From Rhodocyclales bacterium (GTDB lineage Bacteria > Pseudomonadota > Gammaproteobacteria > Burkholderiales > Rhodocyclaceae), in the NCBI GenBank assembly GCA_016177805.1, contig JACOUN010000026.1, forward strand, positions 1 through 33,096: 33,096 nt of DNA, written 5' to 3'. The position numbers were made by a program, and so were the translations under genes. Under the pieces are notes generated by a model, which saw only the letters and a list, made by a program, of their open reading frames with translations, was not told the origin of the DNA and did not search any database. Within the stretch, counting starts at the first letter, position 1, and every line of letters starts with the position of its first letter. Below, one piece after another: positions 1 to 8,890 of the stretch.

Positions 1-12
1 AGCGGCTCCGGA

Positions 13-306
13 TTGCCACGACTGATCGTTACCGAAGGCGCGGCGCAAGGCTTGGAGCGATGCCGAGGATTCCTGGCCGCCAGGGCCCCGAACGCGGCCA
101 GGCGAGCTGCTCAGGCCATCGGGCGGCAATTCCAGTTGCTGGAAACATCCCCCGATATTGGCCGGCCGTTTCCTGACACGCCGGAGCTGCGCGAGTTGGT
201 GATTGCATTCGGGGATTCCGGCTATGTGGCGCTGTACCGCTACGAACCGGCGGACGATGCGATATATGTTCTGGCCTTCCGGCACCAGAAAGAGGCGGGG
301 TATTGA
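13..306 (+). CDS. RelE/ParE-family toxin (plasmid-stabilisation type)
   Basis: The protein has 97 residues, the usual size of ParE/RelE toxins. It shows the family pattern of an N-terminal helical hairpin (ARRAAQAI, residues about 30-37), a P-x-I-G-R-P turn (about 47-52), a strand with ELRELVI, and a C-terminal GYVALYRY...VYVLAFRHQKE-like core. ParE toxins act on gyrase and RelE toxins on ribosome-bound mRNA; which applies here cannot be told. The first usable codon is TTG at 13, in the run GGATTGCC; the more usual ATG would need one base fewer. Another frame stays open from the window edge to a TGA at 23-25, which would overlap the toxin start by 13 bp and could be the end of an antitoxin gene, but only seven codons are visible. 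The antitoxin itself lies outside the window. Confidence 0.75.
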   Translation: MPRLIVTEGAAQGLERCRGFLAARAPNAARRAAQAIGRQFQLLETSPDIGRPFPDTPELRELVIAFGDSGYVALYRYEPADDAIYVLAFRHQKEAGY

Positions 307-352
307 GCATGAACACCAATGCCCACCCGCGATTGGCCCAGCTTCGCAACGC

Positions 353-383
353 AAGCGTTCGGGGCTGAAGCCCCTCCTACGAA
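353..383. repeat. REP-like palindromic repeat, copy 1
   Basis: The sequence GGGGCTGAAGCCCCTCCTAC carries the dyad GGGGCT-GA-AGCCCC. Almost the same unit, including the leading GCGTTC, recurs at 16807-16838 and related units occur at 16779-16800, 16870-16891, 28859-28880 and 28893-28914. It fills most of the 132-bp gap between the toxin and the mutarotase gene, in which I see no other feature. The unit has the form of a REP element: a GTAGGAG head joined to a short GC-rich hairpin. Confidence 0.8.
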
Positions 384-438
384 TACCGTGCGCGAATCCG
401 CGCCACGCGCCTCACCCCAGCCGAACAACGGAAACCCC

Positions 439-1287
439 ATGCCCGCACTGATAGAACAAGTCACCTTCCAGGGCCTGCCGGCCGTCGCCATGACCAGCGC
501 CGACGGCGCGCGCGCCGTCGTGTCGCTGTTCGGCGGGCAAGTGCTGTCCTGGTGCCCCGCCCACGGCGAAGAGCGTTTGTACCTGAGCGACGACGCGCGC
601 CTCGACCAGAGCCGCGCGATACGCGGCGGGGTGCCGGTGTGCTTTCCGCAGTTCGGCGCCCTGGGCAAACTGCCGCGCCACGGCTTCGCCCGCCAGTCGC
701 TGTGGACCCTGCGTGACCAGCGCTGCGCCGACGACTACGCCATGCTCACGCTCACGCTCGGCGACGACGAGCGCAGCATGGCCCTGTGGCCGCACGCCTT
801 CGAACTGGAACTGAGCGTGGCGCTGGAAGGCCAGCGCCTCGACATCGAACTGGAAGTCACCAACACCGGCTACGCCTCGTTCGCCTTCACCGCCGCACTG
901 CACACCTATGTGCGCGTCAAGGAAGTCGAGAACGCCCGCCTCGAAGGCCTGTACGGCCACCACTACCGCGACGCCAACGGCGGCAGCGACATCATCCGCG
1001 ACACGGGCGACTGCGTGGTCGTGGACGCCCCGCTCGACCGCATTTACCACGACGTGCAACGCCCCCTGACCCTGCACGACAGCGGCCGTGGCCTGCACAT
1101 CGTCAGCGAAGGCTTTCCCGACGTGGTGGTGTGGAACCCGTGGGAAACCGGCTGCGCCCAGCTCGACGACATGCCAGAATCGGGCTTTCGCCGCATGCTG
1201 TGCATCGAAGCCGCCGCCGCGCGCCACAAGATCGAAGTCGACGCCGACCAGAGCTGGTACGGCCGCCAGACGCTGATCGCGCTGTGA
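439..1287 (+). CDS. D-hexose-6-phosphate mutarotase (YeaD / YMR099c family)
   Basis: The 282-residue protein belongs to the aldose-1-epimerase-like superfamily, which interconverts the alpha and beta anomers of hexose 6-phosphates in the cytoplasm. Family landmarks are GGQVLSW near residue 30, RGGVPVCFPQFG near 60, LHTYVRV with the likely catalytic His155, GHHYRD near 173, VWNPWE near 231, and the likely catalytic Glu257 in CIEAA. The His/Glu spacing of about 100 residues fits the yeast homologue YMR099c. The reading frame is open further upstream to 319, but that extension runs through the REP-like repeat, so the ATG at 439 is preferred; only a weak AACGGA lies in front of it. The gene stands alone, 62 bp before the SEC-C gene. 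Confidence 0.9.
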   Translation: MPALIEQVTFQGLPAVAMTSADGARAVVSLFGGQVLSWCPAHGEERLYLSDDARLDQSRAIRGGVPVCFPQFGALGKLPRHGFARQSLWTLRDQRCADDYAMLTLTLGDDERSMALWPHAFELELSVALEGQRLDIELEVTNTGYASFAFTAALHTYVRVKEVENARLEGLYGHHYRDANGGSDIIRDTGDCVVVDAPLDRIYHDVQRPLTLHDSGRGLHIVSEGFPDVVVWNPWETGCAQLDDMPESGFRRMLCIEAAAARHKIEVDADQSWYGRQTLIAL

Positions 1288-1350
1288 TGGCCGCGACCCC
1301 ACGCCGGCTCGCGCGCCCCCATGCCATCATTGACCATCCGGAGCACACCC

Positions 1351-2889
1351 ATGCACCTAGACCAGCCCGTTTCGCCGCAGTCCATGGAAGAGTATTTCGA
1401 CCACGTGGTGGATGAAGGCATCGGCGTAATCCTCGACACCGGCTCGTTCCAGGCGCTGCACCAGCGGCTGCGCGAGCTGATGGCGACCATAACCGAATGG
1501 ATCGCCGATGAGGCCGGCGAACAGTCCAGCGACGATGAACTCGACCGTGTCAACCGCGCCATCGCCACGCAAGCCGCGCTGGACCTGTGGAACAATACCC
1601 CGATCCCGGAAAACCACTTCCGCCCGCACAAGCAGATCAAGCCGGAACGCAACGCGCCCTGCCCCTGCGGCTCACAGCGCAAATACAAACAATGCTGCGG
1701 CACGGTCGATACGCCGGGCCTGCAACTACCGCTGGACGAGATGGCCGCGCGCGTCCTCAAGCGCCTGCCCAGCGAACGCCTGGGCGAGATCGCCGCGCTC
1801 GGCGTGCCGCCGATCGCGCTCGGCATGATCGCCAGAGCCTGGTTCAAGGAGCGGCGCTACGAGGACATCATTGCACTGCTGGAGCCGCTGTTCTTCGATG
1901 TGAGCCGCCTCGATGAGCGCGCCGCGCTGGCCGCCGACACGCTCGCCAATGCCTATCTCGCGCGCAACGACGAATCCCGGCGCCAGCAACTTGTCGCCAA
2001 ACTGAAGAGCGCGCCGGACAAAACCTTGCGCAGCGCCGGGTTTGAACGTGAAGCCACGATGAGCTGCGACAGTGGCGATTTCCCCGCCGCCTGGGCTGCG
2101 TTCAAGCAGGCGCAGCGCCTGACCCCCGACAACCCGATGCTCGCGCGTCTCGAAGTCTTGGTGCTGCTCGCCGAAGGGCGGGAGGCCGAAGCGCGGGAGC
2201 GGGTCGAATTCTGGACCGCGAAACTCGCCCGCGACCCGGACTACGACCACTCCAACCTCATCGGACTGCTCCACCAGATGCTGAATGCCAACCCGCTCGA
2301 ACGGCGCCTGGCCGCGCTGCCCGAGAGCTACCCGGAACGGCGCCTGATCCTGCATGTCGCGCTCGAAGGCATCTCACCGCCGATCTGGCGCCGCCTCGAA
2401 GTCGAGAACTGCCTGACCTTCGCCGAACTGCATGTCATCCTGCAGACCGCGATGGGATGGGAGAACGATCATCTGTACGAATTTATCGTCGGCGACCACC
2501 ACATCGGCCCAACCAGCGAGGACTCGCCGGCCTGGGGAGAACCGGTCCTGCCCGACCACGAAGTCGAAATCGGCCAGGTGCTCGGCCGCCGGAAATCCTT
2601 CCGCTATCTCTACGACTTCGGCGACAGCTGGCGCCACCGCATCACCGTCGAAGAACGCCTGCCCTCAACCCCGACCGAGCGCCCCGCCATCCTGCGCGCC
2701 GGCGCCCGCGCCTGCCCGCCAGAAGACTGCGGTGGCGCCTGGGGCTACCAGAACCTGATTGTGGCGCTGGCGAACCCGGAAGACGAACAACACAGCGAAA
2801 CGCTCGATTGGCTGGGCGACTACAAGCCAGAGGCATTCAGCATCATGAGTGCGCGCAAGAAGGTCGCGTCGCTGTTCAAGCGGATCTGA
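1351..2889 (+). CDS. SEC-C motif protein with C-terminal pRiA4b ORF-3-like domain
   Basis: The protein has 512 residues. The N-terminal 95 residues are helical and acidic. Next comes a SEC-C zinc motif, ERNAPCPCG...KYKQCC at about 99-116, with Cys104, Cys106, Cys115 and Cys116 as the likely ligands. A helical, TPR-like middle region follows (about 130-320), and then a pRiA4b ORF-3 domain (about 330-500) with the marks IWRRLEV, MGWENDHLYEF, YDFGDSWRH and PPEDCGGAWGY. The pRiA4b domain has no established biochemical role. SEC-C motifs in SecA bind zinc and SecB, but in other proteins they are only presumed protein or nucleic-acid contacts. The ATG at 1351 is chosen because GGAG lies 7-8 bases before it; an in-frame ATG at 1321 would add ten residues. 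A strong terminator follows at 2993, so it looks monocistronic. Confidence 0.85.
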   Translation: MHLDQPVSPQSMEEYFDHVVDEGIGVILDTGSFQALHQRLRELMATITEWIADEAGEQSSDDELDRVNRAIATQAALDLWNNTPIPENHFRPHKQIKPERNAPCPCGSQRKYKQCCGTVDTPGLQLPLDEMAARVLKRLPSERLGEIAALGVPPIALGMIARAWFKERRYEDIIALLEPLFFDVSRLDERAALAADTLANAYLARNDESRRQQLVAKLKSAPDKTLRSAGFEREATMSCDSGDFPAAWAAFKQAQRLTPDNPMLARLEVLVLLAEGREAEARERVEFWTAKLARDPDYDHSNLIGLLHQMLNANPLERRLAALPESYPERRLILHVALEGISPPIWRRLEVENCLTFAELHVILQTAMGWENDHLYEFIVGDHHIGPTSEDSPAWGEPVLPDHEVEIGQVLGRRKSFRYLYDFGDSWRHRITVEERLPSTPTERPAILRAGARACPPEDCGGAWGYQNLIVALANPEDEQHSETLDWLGDYKPEAFSIMSARKKVASLFKRI

Positions 2890-2992
2890 AAGTCGAAGGA
2901 CTCAGCGTCGAATGCTGTGCCCGGCGCGAGACGGACGGTTGCAACCCGGCTTGCAACCCGCACTGCAATCCTGCACCATCGCCGCCTTTCAT

Positions 2993-3028
2993 GCCCCGCC
3001 ACTCGCAGTGGCGGGGCAACCCTTTTTT
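2993..3028 (+). terminator. Rho-independent terminator after the SEC-C gene
   Basis: A perfect 11-bp stem (GCCCCGCCACT with AGTGGCGGGGC) closes a three-base loop and is followed after five bases by a run of six T. It separates the SEC-C gene from tex. The short direct repeats of GCAACCCG just upstream (2941-2960) have no clear role. Confidence 0.85.
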
Positions 3029-3045
3029 GCCAAAGTCATTCCGCC

Positions 3046-5337
3046 ATGCCGCCATCCATAGAACACCGCATTGCCTCCGAACTCGCCGTGGAACCGCGCC
3101 AGGTGCTGGCCGCCGTGCGCTTGCTCGACGAGGGCGCGACCGTGCCGTTTGTCGCGCGTTACCGCAAGGAGGTCACCGGGGGGTTGGACGATACCCAGTT
3201 GCGTACGCTGGAGGAGCGGCTCGGGTATCTGCGTGAGCTGGAGGACCGGCGCGCGGCCATCATTGCGTCGATCACCGAGCAGGACAAGCTCTCGCCTGCG
3301 CTGCGGGCCGAGCTTGCGGCGGCCGAGACCAAGCAGCAGCTCGAAGACCTGTATCTGCCGTACAAGCCCAGGCGCCGCACCAAGGCGCAGATCGCGCGCG
3401 AGGCGGGGATTGCGCCGCTGGCCGAGGCCTTGCTGGCGAATCCGGCGCTGGACCCGGAGACCGAGGCGGCGGCGTATCTGAATGCCGACGCGGGCTTTGC
3501 CGACATCAAGAGCGTGCTCGACGGCGCGCGCCAGATCCTGATGGAGCAGTTCGCCGAGGATGCGCCGCTGCTGGGTGAGCTGCGTGAGTATTTGCGCGCC
3601 GAAGGCGAGGTGCACGCGAGCGTGATCGAGGGCAAGGAGACCGAGGGCGCGAAGTTTCGCGACTGGTTCGATTTCCGCGAGCCCATCGCCAGACTGCCAT
3701 CGCACCGCGCGCTGGCGCTGCTGCGCGGGCGCAACGAGGGGGTGCTGCGGCTGGCGCTGGAAGTGCCGCGCCCCGACCCCGACGCGCCCCATCCGTGCGA
3801 GGGCCGCATCGCGGTACGTCTGAAGATCGGCGACCGGGGCCGCGCCGCCGACCGCTGGTTGCTCGACACGGTGCGCTGGGCGTGGAACGTGAAGATTTCC
3901 ATCCACCTGGAGCTGGAGCTGATGGGCGAGCTGCGCGAGCGCGCCGAGGAAGAGGCGATCCGCGTGTTCGCACGCAACATGAAGGATCTGCTGCTCGCCG
4001 CGCCGGCCGGCAACCGCCCGACCATGGGACTCGACCCCGGCATCCGCACCGGGGTCAAGGTCGCGGTGGTGGATGCGACCGGCAAGCTGGTGGCAACCGA
4101 CACGGTGTATCCGTTCGAGCCACGCCGTCACTGGGATTCGTCGATCGCTGCGATCGCCGCGCTGGCCAATGAACATGGCGTGAAGCTGGTCGCCATCGGC
4201 AACGGCACCGCGTCGCGCGAGACCGACCGTCTCGTAGCCGATCTGATGCAGCGCCACCCGGAGCTGGGGCTGACCAGGGTGGTGGTGTCGGAAGCGGGGG
4301 CGTCGGTGTATTCGGCCTCCGAACTGGCCGCCAGGGAATTCCCGGAGCTGGATGTATCGCTGCGCGGCGCGGTGTCGATCGCGCGGCGTTTGCAGGACCC
4401 GCTGGCCGAGCTGGTCAAGATCGACCCCAAGTCGATCGGCGTGGGCCAGTACCAGCACGACGTCAACCAGAGCCGGCTGGCGAAGAGCCTCGATGCGGTG
4501 GTGGAGGATTGCGTCAACGCCGTCGGGGTGGACGTCAACACCGCCTCGGTGCCGCTGCTGGCGCGCATCGCCGGGCTCAACACCACGCTCGCGGCCAACA
4601 TCGTCGACTACCGCGACGCCAACGGCCCATATCGCCAGCGCGACAGTCTCAAGAAGGTCGCGCGCCTGGGCGCCAAGACTTTCGAGCAGGCGGCCGGCTT
4701 CCTGCGCATCACCGGGGGAGACAACCCGCTCGATGCGTCGGCGGTGCATCCGGAAGCCTATCCGGTGGTCGAACGCATCCTAAAGCGGGTGGGCAGGAGC
4801 GTGCGCGAGCTGATGGGTAACGGCAGCTTCGTCAAGAGCCTGGAACCGTCCGAATTCATCGACGAGCGCTTCGGCCTGCCGACGGTGCGCGACATCCTGG
4901 CCGAACTGGAGAAGCCCGGCCGCGACCCGCGCCCCGAGTTCCGCACCGCGACCTTCCGCGACGGCATCGAGAGCGTCAAGGACCTTACCCCCGGCATGCT
5001 GCTGGAAGGGGTGATCACCAACGTCACCAACTTCGGCGCCTTCGTCGACATCGGGGTGCACCAGGACGGACTGGTGCACATCTCGGCACTGGCCGAGCGC
5101 TTCGTCAAGGATCCGCACAGCGTGGTCAAGGCCGGCGACGTGGTCAAGGTCAAGGTGCTGGAAGTGGATCTGGCGCGCAAGCGCATCGCGCTGACCATGC
5201 GCTTGAGCGACGAAGCCGCCCCCGAACAGCGCCGCAAGGAGCACAAGGGTGCACCTGCGCCACGCCAACCCGCGCGCGAGCGCCCCGCGCCTAGCGGCAC
5301 CATGGCCGATGCGCTGGCGCGGGCGCTGCGCAAGTGA
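3046..5337 (+). CDS. tex: Tex family S1 RNA-binding transcription accessory protein
   Basis: The protein has 763 residues, close to the usual 770-785. The order of domains is that of Tex: N-terminal helical Tex_N domain (about 1-190), helical middle, YqgF/RNase H-like domain starting at about 325 ([16 protein letters not shown]), helix-hairpin-helix region at about 490-560 (VGVDVNTAS...LARIAGL), and an S1 domain at about 645-720 ([26 protein letters not shown]). It is followed by a short basic, proline-rich tail. Tex is a conserved nucleic-acid-binding protein tied to transcription; its exact role remains open. The ATG at 3046 gives the family's normal N-terminus ([12 protein letters not shown]); the longer open frame back to 2917 crosses the terminator. 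The next gene starts 13 bp after the stop, suggesting one transcript. Confidence 0.95.
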   Translation: MPPSIEHRIASELAVEPRQVLAAVRLLDEGATVPFVARYRKEVTGGLDDTQLRTLEERLGYLRELEDRRAAIIASITEQDKLSPALRAELAAAETKQQLEDLYLPYKPRRRTKAQIAREAGIAPLAEALLANPALDPETEAAAYLNADAGFADIKSVLDGARQILMEQFAEDAPLLGELREYLRAEGEVHASVIEGKETEGAKFRDWFDFREPIARLPSHRALALLRGRNEGVLRLALEVPRPDPDAPHPCEGRIAVRLKIGDRGRAADRWLLDTVRWAWNVKISIHLELELMGELRERAEEEAIRVFARNMKDLLLAAPAGNRPTMGLDPGIRTGVKVAVVDATGKLVATDTVYPFEPRRHWDSSIAAIAALANEHGVKLVAIGNGTASRETDRLVADLMQRHPELGLTRVVVSEAGASVYSASELAAREFPELDVSLRGAVSIARRLQDPLAELVKIDPKSIGVGQYQHDVNQSRLAKSLDAVVEDCVNAVGVDVNTASVPLLARIAGLNTTLAANIVDYRDANGPYRQRDSLKKVARLGAKTFEQAAGFLRITGGDNPLDASAVHPEAYPVVERILKRVGRSVRELMGNGSFVKSLEPSEFIDERFGLPTVRDILAELEKPGRDPRPEFRTATFRDGIESVKDLTPGMLLEGVITNVTNFGAFVDIGVHQDGLVHISALAERFVKDPHSVVKAGDVVKVKVLEVDLARKRIALTMRLSDEAAPEQRRKEHKGAPAPRQPARERPAPSGTMADALARALRK

Positions 5338-5350
5338 CTCGACGCGTCCG

Positions 5351-5719
5351 ATGACTATCACGATCTACGGCATCAAGAGCTGCAGCACCATGAAGAAGGC
5401 CTTCGACTGGCTCGACCGGCATGGCGTTGCCTACGCATTCCACGACTACAAAAAGGCCGGCGCCGACCGGGCAACGCTGGAAAGCTGGTGCGCGGCCGTG
5501 AGCTGGGAGGCGCTGCTCAACATGCGCGGCACCACCTGGCGCAAACTTGACCCTGCGCAACAGGACATCACCGACGAGGCCGCCGCCATCGCGCTGATGT
5601 GCGAGCACAGCAGCGTGATCCGGCGTCCAGTCATCGAAATCGAGCATGGCGAACTCCTGGTCGGCTTCGATCCCGTATCCTATGCGGCCAGACTGGCCCC
5701 GGACGGAGTTCCGACATGA
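5351..5719 (+). CDS. ArsC/Spx/YffB-like thioredoxin-fold protein
   Basis: The protein has 122 residues, typical of the ArsC/Spx family. It opens with [15 protein letters not shown]: a single Cys11 followed by KK, as in the YffB/Spx branch, and later has IRRPVIE (about 88-94), the family's cis-proline-like segment. Characterised ArsC arsenate reductases also need arginine residues and an arsenic operon context, neither of which is evident here. I therefore do not call it an arsenate reductase; glutathione-linked thiol chemistry is an inference. It lies between tex and the Hsp33 gene in the same direction, and its 3' end overlaps the favoured Hsp33 start by 38 bp. The ATG at 5351 is the family's usual start. 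Confidence 0.85.
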   Translation: MTITIYGIKSCSTMKKAFDWLDRHGVAYAFHDYKKAGADRATLESWCAAVSWEALLNMRGTTWRKLDPAQQDITDEAAAIALMCEHSSVIRRPVIEIEHGELLVGFDPVSYAARLAPDGVPT

Positions 5720-6554
5720 CCTCACCCGGGTGGTGCGCCTCGACCGGGTGTGGCAGGCATTGCAGGCCGGTCGTGACTACCCGCCCGCCGTCGCAACGTT
5801 GCTCGGCCAGATGAGCGCGATCTCGGCCATCATCACCGGCAATCTCAAGCAGACCGGACGCATCACCTTCCAGATCCAAGGGCACGGCCCGGTTGGCCTG
5901 CTGGTGGTTGACTGTACCGAGACCCTCAATCTGCGCGCCATGGCGCGGGTCGACGCCGAAGTGCCCGCACAGGGCGATCTCGCCGCGCTGGTCGGCGACG
6001 GCCGCCTGCAACTGTCGCTCGACGCTCCGAGCATGCGCGAACCGTATCGCAGTCTGGTGCCGCTCGAAGGCGACAGCATCGCGGCGGTGTTTGAGCACTA
6101 TCTGACGCAATCCGAACAACAACCGGCGCGGCTATGGCTGGCATGCTCGCCCGACGCATCGGCGGCGTTGTTCCTGCAGTGCCTGCCCGGCGCGGCCGAG
6201 CGCGACGCGGACGGCTGGTCGCGGGTCAGCCAGCTCGCACAGACGGTCAAGGAACAAGAACTGCTGTCGCTGCCGGGGGAAGAACTGCTGGGGCGCCTGT
6301 TCGCCGAAGAAAGCGTGCTGCTGCTCGACCGCCGCCCGGTCACCCACCACTGGCCGCCCGACCGCGCCAAGGTGGTCGACATGCTGCACAGCCTGGGCGA
6401 AGCAGAGGTCCGACGCCTCCTCGCCGAGCACGGCGAAGTGGTGATCCGCGACGACTTGTCGAACAACGATTACCGTTTCGACGTCGATGATATCGACATG
6501 ATCTTCGCCCCACCCGGTGACGAGGCGGATGCGCCCAAGCCGACCCTGCACTGA
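5682..6554 (+). CDS. Hsp33 family chaperone homologue lacking all four zinc cysteines
   Basis: The 290-residue protein aligns with Hsp33 (HslO) along its length: [67 protein letters not shown] and a C-terminal [20 protein letters not shown]...YRFDVDDI. In E. coli Hsp33 zinc is held by Cys232, Cys234, Cys265 and Cys268. The aligned positions here are Trp224, Pro226, Asp257 and Ser260, with the 33-residue spacing kept, so the redox switch domain is present in outline but cannot bind zinc. The fold may work as an oxidation-independent chaperone; that is inference. The start is uncertain: ATG 5682 gives normal length, ATG 5646 is a longer alternative, and the only ATG with a good ribosome site (5716) is out of frame. 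Confidence 0.85.
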   Translation: MRPDWPRTEFRHDLTRVVRLDRVWQALQAGRDYPPAVATLLGQMSAISAIITGNLKQTGRITFQIQGHGPVGLLVVDCTETLNLRAMARVDAEVPAQGDLAALVGDGRLQLSLDAPSMREPYRSLVPLEGDSIAAVFEHYLTQSEQQPARLWLACSPDASAALFLQCLPGAAERDADGWSRVSQLAQTVKEQELLSLPGEELLGRLFAEESVLLLDRRPVTHHWPPDRAKVVDMLHSLGEAEVRRLLAEHGEVVIRDDLSNNDYRFDVDDIDMIFAPPGDEADAPKPTLH

Positions 6555-6650
6555 CCCCGCCCGCCACGCGGCGCGCCGACATTGGCGGCGGTGGTGGATT
6601 TATTCACGAGGTCTAAGTAGACTTCCCCACTTTATCGGCCTGAACCCTCC

Positions 6651-7442
6651 ATGTCCGCCACCCCCCCCACCCGCCCGATAGAGTTCCGCGATGCCTCGCT
6701 TGGTGCCACCGTCGCGGTGCTGCGCGAGACACGCCCGCCGCTGCTCGCGGACGCGCTGCACAAGATGCTGGGCGGCATGCCGGACTTTTTCAGTGGCGAA
6801 GCGGCGATACTGGACTTCAGCGAAATCGGCGACCCGGCGGGGCCAATCGACTGGGCGGGACTGCTGAGTTTGTTGCGACGCTTTCAATTGCAGCCCATCG
6901 GGGTGCGCAACCTGCGCGCCGATCTCACAGCCGACGCGCGCCGCGCCGGACTGGCACTGCTGGACGGCGCCAGCCTGGGTGCAACCACCGCGCCGACGCG
7001 CGAGGCTGCCGCGCCCCCCCAGCCCGCTCCGCCACCCAAGCCCGAACCGGCTCCCGCGCCATCTCCGCCCACCCCGCCCGAGAACATATCCGCGGGGACG
7101 ATGATCATCGACCGCCCGGTGCGCTCCGGGCAGCAGATCTACGCGCGCGGCGGCGACCTGGTGCTACTTGCCGGCATGAGCAACGGCGCCGAGATCATCG
7201 CCGACGGCAGCATCCACTGTTACGGCCCGTTGCGCGGGCGCGCGCTGGCGGGTGCGCAGGGCAATGCGGCGGCGCGCATCATTTCGACCAATTTCGGCCC
7301 CGAGATCGTATCGATCGCCGGGGTGTACAAGACTTTCGAGCAAGGCATCGCGGCGAACGTCGCGGGCAAGCCCGCCACGGTGCGCTTGACCGATGGCGGC
7401 ACCGGACACAAATTGACTATCGACCCCCTGCAGCTCGACTGA
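6651..7442 (+). CDS. minC: Septum site-determining protein MinC
   Basis: The 263-residue protein has the two MinC domains: an N-terminal FtsZ-antagonising domain (about 8-100, starting PIEFRDASLGATVAVLRE), a proline-rich linker (about 118-148), and the C-terminal beta-helix (about 150-255) with TMIIDRPVRSGQQIYA, GDLVLLAGMSNGAEIIADGSIH and YGPLRGRALAG, which dimerises and binds MinD. MinC blocks FtsZ polymerisation away from midcell. It opens a minCDE operon 96 bp after the Hsp33 gene. That gap holds a 12-bp palindrome (GTCTAAGTAGAC, 6611-6622) of unknown function. Confidence 0.95.
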   Translation: MSATPPTRPIEFRDASLGATVAVLRETRPPLLADALHKMLGGMPDFFSGEAAILDFSEIGDPAGPIDWAGLLSLLRRFQLQPIGVRNLRADLTADARRAGLALLDGASLGATTAPTREAAAPPQPAPPPKPEPAPAPSPPTPPENISAGTMIIDRPVRSGQQIYARGGDLVLLAGMSNGAEIIADGSIHCYGPLRGRALAGAQGNAAARIISTNFGPEIVSIAGVYKTFEQGIAANVAGKPATVRLTDGGTGHKLTIDPLQLD

Positions 7443-7473
7443 GCGCAGGCTCACCCATCAGGAAGGAACCAAC

Positions 7474-8289
7474 GTGACTCGAGTCGTCGTCGTAACATCC
7501 GGCAAGGGCGGTGTGGGCAAGACCACCACCAGCGCGGCATTCGCGTCCGGCCTCGCGCTGCGCGGCTACAAGACCGCCGTCATCGACTTCGATGTCGGCC
7601 TGCGCAACCTCGATCTGATCATGGGCTGCGAACGGCGCGTCGTGTATGACTTCGTCAACGTCATCAACGGCGAGGCCAAGCTGACCCAGGCGCTGATCAA
7701 GGACAAGAACTGCGAGAACCTGTTCGTGCTGCCGGCCTCGCAGACGCGCGACAAGGATGCGCTGACCGAGGAAGGGGTGGAGAAGGTCATCAAGGAACTC
7801 GAACACCTGGGTTACGACTACATCGTGTGCGACTCGCCCGCCGGCATCGAGCGCGGCGCGGTGATGGCGCTGACCTTTGCCGACGAGGCCATCATCACCA
7901 CCAACCCCGAAGTGTCGTCGGTGCGCGACTCGGATCGCATCCTCGGCATCCTGCAGTCGAAATCGCGGCGCTCGGCCGAAGGGCGCGAGCCAGTCAAGGA
8001 GCATCTGCTGGTCACCCGCTATTCGCCCAAGCGCGTCGAGGATGGCGAAATGCTGTCGTACAAGGACGTGCAGGAATTGCTGCGCGTGCCGCTGATCGGC
8101 GTGATCCCGGAATCCGAATCGGTGCTGCACGCTTCCAACCAGGGCACCCCCGCCATCCACCTCAAGGGCACCGACGTCTCCGAAGCCTATGTCGATGTGG
8201 TGGCGCGCTTCCTCGGTGAAGAGCGCCCGTTGCGCTTCGTCAACTATGAGAGACCGGGCCTGATGAAGCGCCTGTTCGGAGGCAAATGA
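7474..8289 (+). CDS. minD: Septum site-determining ATPase MinD
   Basis: The 271-residue protein has the deviant Walker A motif GKGGVGKT at 10-17 with the signature lysine Lys11, the switch [12 protein letters not shown], the motif [11 protein letters not shown], and a short amphipathic C-terminal membrane helix (LMKRLFGGK). MinD binds the inner membrane as an ATP dimer, recruits MinC and is released by MinE. The GTG start at 7474 is supported by AGGAAGGA at 7460-7467. It lies 31 bp after minC, and minE starts just after its stop codon. Confidence 0.97.
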   Translation: MTRVVVVTSGKGGVGKTTTSAAFASGLALRGYKTAVIDFDVGLRNLDLIMGCERRVVYDFVNVINGEAKLTQALIKDKNCENLFVLPASQTRDKDALTEEGVEKVIKELEHLGYDYIVCDSPAGIERGAVMALTFADEAIITTNPEVSSVRDSDRILGILQSKSRRSAEGREPVKEHLLVTRYSPKRVEDGEMLSYKDVQELLRVPLIGVIPESESVLHASNQGTPAIHLKGTDVSEAYVDVVARFLGEERPLRFVNYERPGLMKRLFGGK

Positions 8290-8290
8290 C

Positions 8291-8551
8291 ATGTCCTTGC
8301 TGTCTTTGCTGTTTGGTGAGAAGAAGAAGACCGCGGCGGTCGCCAAGGAGCGTCTGCAGCTGATCATCGCCCGCGAACACGGCAGCGCCGCGCGCGGCGC
8401 GGACTTCCTGCCGGAACTGCAGCGCGAGCTGATCGCGGTGATCTCGAAGTACGTCAGCGTCAATCCCGATGACATCAAGGTGCATCTGGAGAAGCAGGAC
8501 AACTACGAAGTGCTGGAAGTCAATATCGTGCTGCCCGAAACCAAGGGCTGA
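8291..8551 (+). CDS. minE: Cell division topological specificity factor MinE
   Basis: The 86-residue protein has the N-terminal membrane and anti-MinCD segment ([23 protein letters not shown] split over residues 2-24) and the C-terminal topological domain ([17 protein letters not shown]). MinE stimulates the MinD ATPase and so drives pole-to-pole oscillation. GGAGG at the end of minD serves as its ribosome site, and the ATG follows the minD stop by one base, so the two are probably translationally coupled. Confidence 0.97.
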   Translation: MSLLSLLFGEKKKTAAVAKERLQLIIAREHGSAARGADFLPELQRELIAVISKYVSVNPDDIKVHLEKQDNYEVLEVNIVLPETKG

Positions 8552-8572
8552 CACGACTGCCGGGAGAGCATC

Positions 8573-8890
8573 ACGGGCATCAAGTTCATCTTTGAAGTGC
8601 GGATGAAACCCGGATACACGGTGGAGGAATACGCCGAGGCGTGGATCCGGGCGAGCGAGATCATCCAGCGCACCCCCGGTGCGCGCGGCACCTTCCTGCA
8701 CCGCAAGATCGGCCACCCCGACACCCTGCTCGCCATCGCCACCTGGGACTCCAAGGCGCATCGCGACGCCAAGGACGATCGGCGCGACGCGACCGTGCGG
8801 GCCATCCTCGACAAGCACGCTGTCAATTGCGAGATCACCGTGATCGGCGAATTCGAGGACCCGGAATGGAGCGTGCTGCCGGAACCCTAG
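8573..8890 (+). CDS. Small ABM-like (ferredoxin-like fold) protein with non-canonical start
   Basis: The readable protein is about 105 residues. From GIKFIFEVRMKPGYTVEEY it has the alternating strand-helix pattern of antibiotic-biosynthesis-monooxygenase-like (dimeric alpha/beta barrel) proteins, with GARGTFLHRKIG and LLAIATWDSKAHRDA as the core. The substrate is unknown. The first in-frame standard start is GTG at 8597, but it has no ribosome site and would delete the first beta strand. The codon placed where a start should be, six bases after GGGAG (8562-8566), is ACG at 8573. It lies 21 bp after minE and may be read from the same transcript. Its stop codon TAG runs into the palindromic element at 8890. 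Confidence 0.65.
   Translation, partial: TGIKFIFEVRMKPGYTVEEYAEAWIRASEIIQRTPGARGTFLHRKIGHPDTLLAIATWDSKAHRDAKDDRRDATVRAILDKHAVNCEITVIGEFEDPEWSVLPEP

Noticed and set aside
2..25. End of an antitoxin gene in another frame before the toxin
   Set aside because: Only seven codons and a stop are visible, too little to call a gene; it is mentioned with the toxin.
2989..4749. Long minus-strand open frame opposite tex
   Set aside because: High-GC coding sequence leaves antisense frames open. The translation is rich in His, Arg and Gln with no recognisable domain, while the plus strand encodes complete Tex.
5351..5719. Naming the ArsC-like protein an arsenate reductase
   Set aside because: The CxxxKK start is of the YffB/Spx kind and no arsenic genes are nearby.
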